Positions 53,394 to 62,553 of a DNA stretch of 64,000 nt are shown piece by piece. The position numbers and the translations under genes are program-made. Origin of the DNA: Syntrophaceticus sp050949745 (GTDB taxonomy: Bacteria > Bacillota > DSM-12270 > Thermacetogeniales > Thermacetogeniaceae); NCBI GenBank assembly GCA_050949745.1, contig JBMNGF010000002.1:62001-126000 (forward strand). Direction: 5' to 3'. The number at the start of each line of letters is the position of its first letter. Positions within the stretch are counted from its first letter, which is position 1. The notes below the pieces were generated by a model. The model had not been told where the DNA came from, made no database searches, and saw only the letters and a program-made list of their open reading frames with translations.

Positions 53394-54431
53394 TTAAAAA
53401 TGGCCACTGCTCTTACGGGTACGCAACAGATACATGAAAAATGGAGCTCCTAAAAAGGCGGTAACAACACCTACCGGCAGTTCAACAGGTGCTACGATAG
53501 TACGCGCTATAATGTCAGCCCAAATTAAAAATATGCCACCGCCAATCGCTGATATCGGCAGCAGAACTCGGTGATCCGGACCCAGAATAAGGCGAACCAG
53601 ATGAGGTACAATTAAGCCTACAAAGCCGATCGTACCAGCTAGGGATACGGCAATACCGGTCAAAAATGCAGCCAACAGTAGGACAAGCTTTTTTATCCTT
53701 TCCACCGACACACCTAATTGTCCTGCAGTTTCATCACCAAATGTCATAATATTTAAATCACGCCCGAAAAAGCACAACAGGAAAACCCCTACGAAGATCA
53801 AGGGCAGTGTATAGATAAAATAATCGCTCCCTCTAAGGCCCAGGCTGCCCATCATCCAATAAACAATCTGCTGCAGACTCTCCCCAGCCAGTGTAAGCAT
53901 AAAAGAGAGAATAGCCGACATAAAGGAACTCATAACAACTCCGGCTAGGATCAGCGTTTCTACCGCCAGGTGTCCGTTGACGACAGCCAAACGATAGACC
54001 ACAACGCCAGTTGCCAGCGCACCTAAAAAGGCTGCCAGGGGAAGGGTAATAGCCCCAAGGGTTCCTGCACCCAAAAAAACGATCACCAGGGCTGCCCCAA
54101 CTGAAGCGCCTGATGCCACACCAATGGTATATGGTTCTGCCAGGGGATTACGCAACAAACCCTGTAGGGCAGCACCAGCAACCGCCAGTGCTGAGCCAAT
54201 AAACAGCGCCAATATCACTCGCGGGAACCGTATATCCCAGACAATCGCATCAGTAGCTATGTCAGAAACAGGAAACCACAACGAGAATCCCGGCAGGTGA
54301 GATAGAATTACCTTCATAGTTGTAACAGGTGCTATGGAAGTGCTACCTATACCAACACCAAATAGCATGGAGATAATTGCAACAAATATGAGCACAACTA
54401 AAACTACCAACATATTAACTTTTTGATGCAT
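53394..54431 (-). CDS. btuC: FecCD/BtuC-type ABC transporter permease
   Basis: 345 residues with about ten membrane helices. Family motifs GLLRNPLAEPYTIGVASGA (~90) and the LVPHLVRLILGPDHR (~275) coupling helix region are clear. Works as a homodimer with the adjacent ATPase and lipoprotein; cobalamin transport is likely from cobO nearby, though haem or siderophore transport is possible. Confidence 0.92.
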   Translation of the reverse strand: MHQKVNMLVVLVVLIFVAIISMLFGVGIGSTSIAPVTTMKVILSHLPGFSLWFPVSDIATDAIVWDIRFPRVILALFIGSALAVAGAALQGLLRNPLAEPYTIGVASGASVGAALVIVFLGAGTLGAITLPLAAFLGALATGVVVYRLAVVNGHLAVETLILAGVVMSSFMSAILSFMLTLAGESLQQIVYWMMGSLGLRGSDYFIYTLPLIFVGVFLLCFFGRDLNIMTFGDETAGQLGVSVERIKKLVLLLAAFLTGIAVSLAGTIGFVGLIVPHLVRLILGPDHRVLLPISAIGGGIFLIWADIIARTIVAPVELPVGVVTAFLGAPFFMYLLRTRKSSGHF

Positions 54432-54456
54432 TTACACTCACCTTTGCATCTAATAT

Positions 54457-55389
54457 TTAGAATAGATCAGGATATAGTTCTTTGGCTACTGTTTCCACTG
54501 CATCGGCGGAGCGAGGACCCGGCCTGTTCAACAGATTATCAGGTTCTGTAATTAGATTGCCCTCCTGCACAGCTTTGATAGTATCCCAACCGGAACGTTT
54601 TTTGATTTCGGTTTCCACATCTACATAATAGCTATCCAAAGCCATAATTACATCCGGATTGTTTTTGACCACACTTTCCACACTGTACATCTGATATCCT
54701 TCAACATCTCCGGCAATATTAATTCCCCCGGCTAGAGTTACTATCTCATCAACAGAGGTTTTTGCACCTGCAGTAAAAAGGGGCTCATTGCCAACTTCGA
54801 TGAATACCTTAAGGCGTTCTGCTTCAGGAATGCTGGCAACCTTCTCCTCTACCGCAGCAATTTTCTCTTTCATCTCAGAAGTAAGTTCATCTCCCCTGCT
54901 TTCAGTACCGGTCACTTTGGAAATCAATTCTATGGCTCTGTAAACACCATCAAGACTTTCCGGATCAACACAAAGAACTGGGATATCCAAATCCCTTAAC
55001 TTGCTGACAATATTATCATTGAGAATCACCTTTGCTACAACCAGATCAGCTTTCATGGCAACGATCTCTTCCACATTTCCCTCTAGATCCCCGAGCTTAG
55101 GTTTCTCTTTGGCTTCTTCCGGGTAATCACAATATGTAGTGACACCAACAACACGCTCTCCCAGGCCCAGCGCAAACAAAATCTCGGTATTGCTGGGAGT
55201 AAGAGAGACTATCCTCTCAGGATTATTTTCTAATGTTAGTTCTGCCCCTGAATCATCTGTAACCGTAATTTCAGTTGTCTGATTATCTGTAGCATCTGTG
55301 TTTTGCTGCTGACAGCCGCTGAACAATAAAAGAGAAACAAACAGCAGCAAAACAACAAGATTACATAAACGACATCTTCTCCGAAGCAT
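54457..55389 (-). CDS. btuF: Corrinoid-type ABC transporter substrate-binding lipoprotein
   Basis: 310 residues. Lipobox LLFSGC puts the lipidated Cys near residue 26. The body is a BtuF/FepB-type binding protein: RIVSLTPSNTEILFALG (~58) and a GGINIAG (~220). It catches the substrate outside for BtuCD. No cobalamin riboswitch is visible in the 29-nt gap after rluB. First gene of the btu unit. Confidence 0.9.
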   Translation of the reverse strand: MLRRRCRLCNLVVLLLFVSLLLFSGCQQQNTDATDNQTTEITVTDDSGAELTLENNPERIVSLTPSNTEILFALGLGERVVGVTTYCDYPEEAKEKPKLGDLEGNVEEIVAMKADLVVAKVILNDNIVSKLRDLDIPVLCVDPESLDGVYRAIELISKVTGTESRGDELTSEMKEKIAAVEEKVASIPEAERLKVFIEVGNEPLFTAGAKTSVDEIVTLAGGINIAGDVEGYQMYSVESVVKNNPDVIMALDSYYVDVETEIKKRSGWDTIKAVQEGNLITEPDNLLNRPGPRSADAVETVAKELYPDLF

Positions 55390-55418
55390 CCATTTACCTC
55401 CCTATCAGTTATATACCT

Positions 55419-56144
55419 TTAATTTCTCTGCCGACGAGGGCTTTCCTTCCTTCTAGATATTCTTTTTAATCTTTGAACCTCTTTTGGAGTAAGAAACCTG
55501 TATTCACCTGGCCTCAAGCCCTGTAGATTTAAAAAAGCCAACATCTTCCTTTCTAACTCAAGGACAGGATGGCCGACCCATTCACACATTCTGCGGACCT
55601 GACGTTTTTTGCCCTCACGCAGGCTGATCTCTAATAGTCCTTGATTTTGGCCATGCATTCCCAGGAAACGAACTTTTGCCGGAGAGGTCCTGCCATCTGA
55701 AAGAGGCAATCCTTCCCTCATCTGCTGCAGCACTGCAGGTGACGGCTTTCCCTGCACCAGAGCATGATATGTTTTCCAGACCCCAAACTTCGGATGTGTC
55801 AATAGATAGGCCAGTTCGCCATCATCAGTAAGCAGCAAGAGCCCACTTGTTTGATAATCCAGCCTCCCTACAGGAAATAGACGAACCCCGGAAAGGGAAA
55901 CAAGGTCAGTGACCTTTGGCCTTCCCTGAGGGTCCTTGACTGTTGTAACATAGCCTTTGGGCTTATAAAGAAGTACATAGGTGTATTTATTGGGAAGGGT
56001 TATCTGTCTCCCATCCACAAATATCTTATCCTGATTAAGATCCACCTTCATACCCAGCTTTGCTATATCACCACTGACACGCACTCTTCCTTCACGGATC
56101 AGATCCTCACAATAGCGGCGTGACCCTATACCTGCCCGAGCCAT
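55419..56144 (-). CDS. rluB: Ribosomal pseudouridine synthase RluB family
   Basis: S4 RNA-binding domain plus pseudouridine synthase domain with GRLDYQTSGLLLLT (catalytic Asp, ~93). From ATG 56144 the product has 241 residues but lacks the first S4 turn: the frame continues upstream as TLERLQKV to a TGA at 56178-56180 with no ATG, GTG or TTG. ATA 56171, about 9 nt after GGGAG, is a possible non-standard start. It sits in the spmAB-rluB order common in Clostridia. Confidence 0.85.
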   Translation of the reverse strand: MARAGIGSRRYCEDLIREGRVRVSGDIAKLGMKVDLNQDKIFVDGRQITLPNKYTYVLLYKPKGYVTTVKDPQGRPKVTDLVSLSGVRLFPVGRLDYQTSGLLLLTDDGELAYLLTHPKFGVWKTYHALVQGKPSPAVLQQMREGLPLSDGRTSPAKVRFLGMHGQNQGLLEISLREGKKRQVRRMCEWVGHPVLELERKMLAFLNLQGLRPGEYRFLTPKEVQRLKRISRRKESPRRQRN

Positions 56145-56352
56145 TACCTTCTGCAGACGCTCTAAAGTTATTTTGGCTCACTCCCTCGAAAGATGCTTGC
56201 TGATCTCATCATCAGCTCTACTAATTTTAGCTGATCCTCTGCCTTCTGCCAAATTGCTCCTGTAATCGTCAGAACTGATCCATCATAATGTGCCCCCACT
56301 TAAACCTGTGATTTGGGGAATTCTCACACAGGCTGACGTCCCTGTGACTCAT

Positions 56353-56886
56353 CTAAAAAAGAAGGTGACAAATATAAAGGGAGACAAACAGCCCTATGAG
56401 ATCTGCTGTAAGGCCAAGGGGCACTGCATGACGATAGCGTCTGATCCCCACTGACCCAAAATATACTGTTAACACAAAAAAAGTGGTATCAGTGGTGCCC
56501 TGCATTACTGAGGCAAGCCTGCCTATGAAACTGTCAGGACCATAGCTGTGAATCAACTCACTGGCCAGACCTAATGCACTGCTTCCTGAAAGAGGTCTCA
56601 TCACAGCAAGGGGTAATACTTCAGGAGGTGCGCCGATCAAACTCAACACAGGAGAACAGATCCACGTCAAAATATCCATAGCCCCTGAAACACGAAATAC
56701 CTTAATTGCAACAAACATTGCCACCAAATAAGGGATGATGCGAACAGCAATTTGGAACCCTTCTGAAGCACCCTGAATAAACGCCTCATAAACTGGAACC
56801 CGGCGTAGCCAACCCACAACCAAAAACAAGAAAAATAAAACTGGAATAGCCCATCGGGAGATCTCATTTAAAATCTGCTCCATCAT
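56353..56886 (-). CDS. spmB: Spore maturation protein B
   Basis: 177 residues, about five membrane helices, nucleoside-recognition (Gate) family. With SpmA it is needed for spore core dehydration and heat resistance in Bacillus and Clostridium. Motif MRPLSGSSALG near 97. It overlaps spmA by 4 nt. Confidence 0.93.
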   Translation of the reverse strand: MMEQILNEISRWAIPVLFFLFLVVGWLRRVPVYEAFIQGASEGFQIAVRIIPYLVAMFVAIKVFRVSGAMDILTWICSPVLSLIGAPPEVLPLAVMRPLSGSSALGLASELIHSYGPDSFIGRLASVMQGTTDTTFFVLTVYFGSVGIRRYRHAVPLGLTADLIGLFVSLYICHLLF

Positions 56887-57485
56887 TTTCTTCTGCTCCT
56901 ATTTTTGTCCTGGAAAAAGTTGCGCCAACAATAATCAATGAACAGGATCATACACATGGTAAAGCCCGTCACAAACATGGTTGGACCAACGATCTCGCCA
57001 GGATTGGTGGAGCCAGCAGCAACTCTTATGCCAACAATGGTTGCAGGAACCAGAACAATACAGGATGTGTTAGCAGCCAAGAACGTACACATAGCATTTG
57101 TAGCTGTATCAGGATGAGGGTTGAGTTTCTGTAGTTCTTCCATCGCCTTGAGACCGAATGGAGTTGCGGCATTGCCTAACCCCAGTATATTGGCGCTGAT
57201 ATTCATGATAATAGAACCCATAGCTGGGTGGTCAGGAGGCACATCAGGAAAGAGTTTAGCTGCTATAGGTCGCAGAAGACGCCCCAGGAAACGAATGAAA
57301 CCGGCTTGTTTCGCCACTTCCAATATACCCAACCAAAGGGTCATCATTCCGATCAAATCCAAACAAACATTGACAGCTTCATCTGCACTGCTGAAAAAGC
57401 TCTCTGTCACCAAATCAATCCTGCCATTAAAAGCAGCGGCAACAATACCGCCAAGAATTAATATAAGCCAAATTAGATTGAGCAT
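56883..57485 (-). CDS. spmA: Spore maturation protein A
   Basis: 200 residues from ATG 57485, which follows GGGGGAGGGAG; the open frame reaches 57551. Several membrane helices and the NISANILGLGNAATPFGLKAM block (~93) typical of SpmA. Partner of SpmB. No sigma-specific promoter was identified. Confidence 0.93.
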   Translation of the reverse strand: MLNLIWLILILGGIVAAAFNGRIDLVTESFFSSADEAVNVCLDLIGMMTLWLGILEVAKQAGFIRFLGRLLRPIAAKLFPDVPPDHPAMGSIIMNISANILGLGNAATPFGLKAMEELQKLNPHPDTATNAMCTFLAANTSCIVLVPATIVGIRVAAGSTNPGEIVGPTMFVTGFTMCMILFIDYCWRNFFQDKNRSRRK

Positions 57486-57552
57486 TTTATTCTCCCTCCC
57501 CCAGTTGATGCCTGTTTTACCTTTATGTAGAAGGGAAAATAAATAGAACAAA

Positions 57553-57592
57553 TTAGTTGTTAGTCGTTGGTTGTTAGCGGTTAGTTTTTGGT
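57553..57592. repeat. GTTAGT/GTTGGT repeat between spmA and dacF
   Basis: A G/T-rich run (TTAGTTGTTAGTCGTTGGTT and on) that is the inverted counterpart of the run at 47928-47957. Role unknown. Confidence 0.45.
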
Positions 57593-57593
57593 A

Positions 57594-57632
57594 AAAATAA
57601 AGAGATCACTGGGAAGGTTCTGGCGATCTCTT
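57594..57632 (-). terminator. Terminator after dacF
   Basis: AAGAGATC pairs with GATCTCTT (57600-57607 with 57625-57632), followed by a T-rich tract in the minus direction. A second hairpin (TAACTCCCAG with CTGGGAGTTA, 57641-57650 with 57663-57672) lies between it and dacF. Confidence 0.6.
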
Positions 57633-57727
57633 AAACGCCATAACTCCCAGCTGCCATATTCCCTGGGAGTTATTAATTGAAAGTTTGTAATTTGCAAAAG
57701 GAAACGAAAAACCATCCCATGTGCTTC

Positions 57728-58864
57728 TTAAGAAAACAGAGAACGAAACCAGTTAACAAAGGCTATCCAAAACGGCGGCTTCTTTGCCACATCTTCTTGA
57801 GCGATATAGTTGATTTCATCAATCTTCTTATCATTCAACAAAATAGTTCCTTTTCCCAAAACCGCACCCTTTTTGACTGGTGCCTCCACCTGTTCAACCA
57901 ACTCTGTTTTTATAGAGAGCTGGCCTTTTTCGTCGGGAAGCACAGCAACTGCTATCTGCCTCTCAGGCTTCACAGAAACAATTTCATCAGTTCCTCCAGA
58001 TACTTTGACCTGATATGTTTGATTTGATTCTTCCAAAACATCCATTTCGTAATTATCAAAGCCATAATTGAGCAGTCTCTCTGTATCACCATACATATCG
58101 TAGGAATTCATTACAACTGTAATGAGCTTCATATCACCTCGCTGTGCCGCCCCAACCAAACAGCAGCCAGCATTGCTTGTATAGCCTGTTTTGACACCCC
58201 GTGAACCCTGATACCTATTAAGCAGTTGATTTCTATTGATCAGCGCCCGCTCCCAGTCGTGACCAGGCCAGGGAATACTCATTTCCTTTGTGGTAACCAC
58301 ATCCCTGAACAGAGGATCTTCTAGGCCCTCTCTAGTCAGGGAAGCCAGATCAAAAGCAGATGAGTAATGTCCCTCAGCATCCAAGCCATGGGGATTTGCG
58401 AAATGGGTATTTTTTAAGCTCAATTCTCTTGCACGCTCATTCATTTGCGAAACAAATTCTTGTTCACTACCGGCAACACTTTCAGCCAGTGCTACAGCTG
58501 CATCATTGGCAGAGGGCAGCATCAAAGCATAGAGCAACTGATTCCTGCTCAATACCTCCCCCTCTTCCAACCAAATTGAGCTTTCACCGGTTTCCTCAGC
58601 ATTCTTACTGATCACTACATCTTTATGCAAGTCTCCATTCTCTATAACCAAAAGAGCAGTCATTATTTTAGTCAGACTTGCCTGTGGTAACCTTTGTTCT
58701 GCATTTTCAGCAAATAGAACCCGGCCAGACTCCTCATCCATTAAAATAGCGGCCTTTGCACTGATATCAACAGTTGAAGCAGCCTCTGCCTTAGGTTGGA
58801 AGGAAACAAGTAGGAAAAAAACAAAAATAAAAAGCCATAGATTTCGCTTATTTTTTAAAATCAT
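57728..58864 (-). CDS. D-alanyl-D-alanine carboxypeptidase (DacF-like)
   Basis: Trims stem peptides of peptidoglycan. ATG 58864 (GAGG, 9 nt) gives 378 residues with a signal peptide (cleaved near AEAA). The three penicillin-binding motifs are present: SLTKIM (~62), SAN (~117) and GVKTGYTS (~223). The C-terminal domain and amphipathic helix suit membrane attachment. Placement beside spmA and spmB is that of dacB/dacF sporulation operons, so a spore cortex role is likely. Confidence 0.92.
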   Translation of the reverse strand: MILKNKRNLWLFIFVFFLLVSFQPKAEAASTVDISAKAAILMDEESGRVLFAENAEQRLPQASLTKIMTALLVIENGDLHKDVVISKNAEETGESSIWLEEGEVLSRNQLLYALMLPSANDAAVALAESVAGSEQEFVSQMNERARELSLKNTHFANPHGLDAEGHYSSAFDLASLTREGLEDPLFRDVVTTKEMSIPWPGHDWERALINRNQLLNRYQGSRGVKTGYTSNAGCCLVGAAQRGDMKLITVVMNSYDMYGDTERLLNYGFDNYEMDVLEESNQTYQVKVSGGTDEIVSVKPERQIAVAVLPDEKGQLSIKTELVEQVEAPVKKGAVLGKGTILLNDKKIDEINYIAQEDVAKKPPFWIAFVNWFRSLFS

Positions 58865-58943
58865 ATATATGTGCCTCACTCCCAAAATCAATTCACTCCC
58901 AAACAATTTTCATTCGACAAAATTGACTGAATTCCTTCTCTAC

Positions 58944-58970
58944 ATAAAAAAACCTTCCTAAATAGGAAGG
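58944..58970 (-). terminator. Terminator after ytfJ
   Basis: CCTTCCTA pairs with TAGGAAGG (58953-58960 with 58963-58970) with a 2-nt turn, followed by a T-run in the minus direction (A-run from 58946). Confidence 0.85.
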
Positions 58971-59000
58971 GACATGAAGGTAGTAATTTTTTTCTACAAA

Positions 59001-59429
59001 CTAAATAGTCGGGCTAACTGGAGGAGGCTCTGCTTCCGTCTTGTTCTGCTGATTCTGCTGCTGCATGATAACTTGCAGCCTTTCCAGCAAACTTGGAGCC
59101 AGATCGATAAGGCGCTCAGCAACAGCATTTCCGTCCACAGGCAGTAGACGAATATTATTTTGTCCTACTACCAAAAAACCAACAGGGCGTACAGAGACTC
59201 CACCTCCACTCCCCCCACCAAAAGGAAGCGTTTCTTCTTCATGATGACTGTCACCGCTCTTATAATCAGCACCTCCAGCCGCAAATCCACAAGAAACACG
59301 GGAAACAGGCATGATCACACTACCATCAGTGGTTTCTACAGGATCACCGACGATTGTGTTGACATCGATCATGTCTTTGATGTTTTCCATAGCAGTTTTC
59401 ATCAGGGTTTCGATAGGATGGTCCGCCAA
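59001..59429 (-). CDS. ytfJ: Sporulation protein YtfJ (GerW family)
   Basis: 142 residues. The family pattern is clear: IETLMKTAMENIKDMIDVNTIVGDPVET, then a glycine-rich FGGGSGGGVSVRPVGFLVV block (~70-95). Needed for normal spore germination or coat in Bacillus relatives. Start TTG 59429. It overlaps the DUF2953 gene by 28 nt, an arrangement usual in Clostridia. Confidence 0.9.
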   Translation of the reverse strand: MADHPIETLMKTAMENIKDMIDVNTIVGDPVETTDGSVIMPVSRVSCGFAAGGADYKSGDSHHEEETLPFGGGSGGGVSVRPVGFLVVGQNNIRLLPVDGNAVAERLIDLAPSLLERLQVIMQQQNQQNKTEAEPPPVSPTI

Positions 59430-60094
59430 ATCCTGTCACCTCTCTTTTTCTTTTTCCGTTCATCATTAATTAACCAAATTATAAACCGACTAAATATAAT
59501 AATAATATGGCCTAAATGGGTAGTTATTATGCAGTTCACACTGCTTTCCAAGCGCCGTCCTCCAAAGAAAGGCTCTATACAGACCTGCACTTGTCGGGAA
59601 TCCATTTTAACAAGCCGGTTAAGGTATCCCAATAAGATCCCTTTTCCAGCCCATAACAAGCCGGTGGCCATACCTGTTAGTGCATAATCAGCAAAACCTA
59701 GTTCTGTTTTCCAGGTGAAGCTGCGGCAAATACTTCGCTCTATAAATTCCCTGATATACCGCAGGAGTTTTTGATAACGATGAAGAACTGCAACAATATC
59801 ATCAAATGATCTGATTTTGTAACGCTCTTCCTCTTCACCGATACAAAAAGGAATGATGAATCGACTTCTTCTCTTGAAACTAGCTGGACAGAAAAACACT
59901 TTCGTCCCAAAGCCTACTCTCTTCTGAAAGAATTCAAGCCTAATTAAAAGTGAATGCTCATCCTTGCCCCATTTATAAAAAAAACGCATCTCTACAGGAA
60001 GTACAACCAACAAGATCCCTATTGCCAGAATAATTATAATGAACAGTATAATTAGTTCGAGCTGACGCAACCTCATACACCTCACAGTTGCCAT
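59402..60094 (-). CDS. DUF2953-family membrane protein
   Basis: Up to 230 residues: an N-terminal helix (~10-32), a basic middle region, then a domain with TELGFADYALTGMATGLLW (~150) as in the DUF2953 family found next to ytfJ in sporeformers. Start uncertain between ATG 60094 (no Shine-Dalgarno) and ATG 60076. Function unknown; sporulation role inferred from context. Confidence 0.7.
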   Translation of the reverse strand: MATVRCMRLRQLELIILFIIIILAIGILLVVLPVEMRFFYKWGKDEHSLLIRLEFFQKRVGFGTKVFFCPASFKRRSRFIIPFCIGEEEERYKIRSFDDIVAVLHRYQKLLRYIREFIERSICRSFTWKTELGFADYALTGMATGLLWAGKGILLGYLNRLVKMDSRQVQVCIEPFFGGRRLESSVNCIITTHLGHIIIIFSRFIIWLINDERKKKKRGDRIWRTILSKP

Positions 60095-60135
60095 TGTAAT
60101 ATTAAGGTTTGCGCCAATGAGGAAAAGTATACTAT

Positions 60136-60684
60136 TTAATCCACTATTTTTCGTTGTTGTCCCAGATCCGGGAGGGGAGGCAGTTCTTTCAGATCATTGA
60201 GTCCAAAATACTCCAAAAACTTAGGTGTGGTGCCATAAAGTATCGGTCTGCCCGGGCCACTGCCGCGGCCCATTTCTTTAATCAATCCCCGTTCAAGCAG
60301 ATTTATCAGGATATGATCCACCCGGACACCTCGAATGGCTTCAATCTTAACCCTTGTAACAGGTTGATAGTAAGCAATGATACTCAGGGTTTCCAGGGCA
60401 GCCCTGGAAAGTGAGGGTTCTTCTGCTCTTTCTTGTAAAAGCTTTTCTATATATGAGGAATATTCAGGCTTGGTAACCAGTTGATAGCCCCCTGCAACCT
60501 TAACTAACTGCAGGCCATGTCCTGGCTGTTTATAGAGATTTTCCAGTTTTAAGAGCAGTTCATCCACATCTCTTGCTGAGTAGCCGGTTAAGCGACTCAG
60601 GGTTTCAGTTGGCACTGGTTTTGCTGCAACAAATATTAAAGCTTCCAATATAGCTGTTGCCTCTTCGGGGAAAATTACTGTCAC
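60136..60684 (-). CDS. scpB: Segregation and condensation protein B
   Basis: Winged-helix partner of SMC and ScpA for chromosome condensation. 182 residues, with EALIFVAAKPV near 14, LSIIAYYQPVTR (~104) and LLERGLI (~133). scpA lies 134 nt upstream rather than overlapping, which is wider than usual. Confidence 0.93.
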   Translation of the reverse strand: MTVIFPEEATAILEALIFVAAKPVPTETLSRLTGYSARDVDELLLKLENLYKQPGHGLQLVKVAGGYQLVTKPEYSSYIEKLLQERAEEPSLSRAALETLSIIAYYQPVTRVKIEAIRGVRVDHILINLLERGLIKEMGRGSGPGRPILYGTTPKFLEYFGLNDLKELPPLPDLGQQRKIVD

Positions 60685-60818
60685 ACCATCCCCTCCCTTA
60701 ATTTCTAATCTCAGAGCATATACTCTCCAATAAAAAGCATTTCACAGCGGAACTATCTTAATCTTTAATCCAATCACATTACAACAATGATTTTTAACAG
60801 TGACAACTCCGACTACTA

Positions 60819-61544
60819 TCAGCGCTCTTCAATAGAAACAAGCAATAGTTCATCTATTTCCTGATCATTCTTGACCCTCACCTTTCCCTCATAAACAAGC
60901 TCCAGAACTGCTAAAAAAGCGAAGATCACCTCTTCTCTTCCATACTGGTCAGGAAATATTTCAGTAAAGTACAAACCTTGTGGGTTCGTTTTGAGCTTCT
61001 GTAGTACACTCTCTATCACAAAATCGAGATCATAGGGGACATTGTTTACAGTGTAAGGATCAGGGATTTTGGAGATACGCTCTACAATACCTTGAAATGC
61101 TTCGACTAAACGAGAAACATCTTCATTGATACTCCTCTGTGCAGATAGCTTGACAGCTAGGGAAGGGCGCTTGTAAACCTTCATCCACTGCCGCCCACGC
61201 TCCTCTAGGGTGACTGCAGCCTCCTGAAACGCAAGGTACTCTCCAAAATCTGTTTCCAACTGTTCTTCCTCTTCTAATAAAGGATCACTGTCATCCTCAT
61301 CCTCTTCCTCTTCACGCCGCGGTAGCAAAAACCTCCCTTTGACCGCAAGAAGGGTAGCCGCAAGCACCAAAAAACGGCCACCCTCTTCTAGATCAGAAAA
61401 AGCGAACCCCATGTAATAATCAACAAATTGATCGATAATTTTGCAGACAGAAATTTTACCAACTGGAATCTCTTCATTGGTTAATTGTTTAATGAGAAGA
61501 TCCAGCGGGCCCTCAAATACCTCAAGATGAACCTGGTATTTCAA
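60819..61544 (-). CDS. scpA: Segregation and condensation protein A
   Basis: Kleisin that bridges SMC heads. TTG 61544 (LEVFEGPLDLLIKQL follows) gives 241 residues and overlaps the trpS end by 23 nt; the frame is open further to 61613 but that stretch is shadow of trpS. An acidic block (~80-105, EEEEDEDDSD) lies in the linker. C-terminal winged helix near 190-230. Confidence 0.9.
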   Translation of the reverse strand: MKYQVHLEVFEGPLDLLIKQLTNEEIPVGKISVCKIIDQFVDYYMGFAFSDLEEGGRFLVLAATLLAVKGRFLLPRREEEEDEDDSDPLLEEEEQLETDFGEYLAFQEAAVTLEERGRQWMKVYKRPSLAVKLSAQRSINEDVSRLVEAFQGIVERISKIPDPYTVNNVPYDLDFVIESVLQKLKTNPQGLYFTEIFPDQYGREEVIFAFLAVLELVYEGKVRVKNDQEIDELLLVSIEER

Positions 61545-62526
61545 ATCCCATCGCCGCCCGTACTTCTTCCATGGTCTGCCTCGCCTTGCAGCGTGCACGC
61601 TTACTGCCGTCATTCAAAAGGTCCCAAACTAAATCAGTGTTCCTCTCTAATTCCCGTCTTCTTTCCCAGTAAGGTGCTAAATAATCAATAAGGGATTTAG
61701 TCAACCCCTTTTTACAGGCTACACAGCCGATCTCACCCTTTTTACAACCTTCCTCCATTTCGGGATATGCAGTCTTATTAAAAACTTTGTAAAACTCAGA
61801 AACTGAACAGATATTAGGATCCCCTGGATCATGTTTATGAATCCGATTGGGATCAGTAACCATCCTCCGTACCTTTGTTTCGATCTCCTCCGGAGTTGAA
61901 AAAAGCGGGATCTCATTGCCATAACTTTTGCTCATTTTCCTGCCGTCAAGCCCTGGAATCACAGCCACTTCAGCCAAAAAGGGCTGGGGTTCAGGAAAAA
62001 CCTGTTTATCATAAAGATGATTAAACCGCCGCACTACTTCCCGGCAAAACTCCAGGTGTGGGAGTTGATCCTCTCCTACAGGAACAAGATTTGCCTTATA
62101 GATAATGATATCTACTGCCATGAGCATGGGATATCCCAAAAATCCATATGTAGTAATATCCTTGCCCTGATCACGAAACTGCTGTACCTGATCCTTATAT
62201 GTAGGGCAGCGTTCCAGCCAGGATAATGGGGTGATTAACGAAAGAAGCAGGTTTAGTTCTGCATGTTCCTTAACTTCGGACTGAACAAAAATCGCACTCT
62301 GCCCAGGATCAATACCTACCATCATCCAATCCAGGACCATTTCCTTAGTGGCTTCTACAGTTAAGCCAGGATCATCAAAAGCAGTAGTCAAAGCATGCCA
62401 GTTAGCGACCATAAAATAGCAATTATACTTCTCCTGGAACCGACGCCAGTTTTCCAGAACACTTAAGTGCCCCAGGTGCAGCCTTCCTGTTGGACGCATT
62501 CCACTCAAAATCGTATCTTTTTTCAC
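61522..62526 (-). CDS. trpS: Tryptophanyl-tRNA synthetase
   Basis: 334 residues, class I. HLGHL (HIGH, ~17) and KMSKS (~196) signature motifs. Start GTG 62526 after GAAGGGA. C-terminal cysteines (GCKKGEIGCVACK, ~258) are as in many bacterial TrpS of this type. No T-box leader was seen in the 27-nt gap after the M50 gene. Confidence 0.96.
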   Translation of the reverse strand: MKKDTILSGMRPTGRLHLGHLSVLENWRRFQEKYNCYFMVANWHALTTAFDDPGLTVEATKEMVLDWMMVGIDPGQSAIFVQSEVKEHAELNLLLSLITPLSWLERCPTYKDQVQQFRDQGKDITTYGFLGYPMLMAVDIIIYKANLVPVGEDQLPHLEFCREVVRRFNHLYDKQVFPEPQPFLAEVAVIPGLDGRKMSKSYGNEIPLFSTPEEIETKVRRMVTDPNRIHKHDPGDPNICSVSEFYKVFNKTAYPEMEEGCKKGEIGCVACKKGLTKSLIDYLAPYWERRRELERNTDLVWDLLNDGSKRARCKARQTMEEVRAAMGFEIPGSS

Positions 62527-62553
62527 AATTATCCCTTCTTCGATTCTATAATA

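Noticed and set aside
54457..55418. Cobalamin riboswitch before the btu genes
   Set aside because: Only 29 nt separate rluB from btuF, too short for one, and no B12-box-like core was seen in the window.
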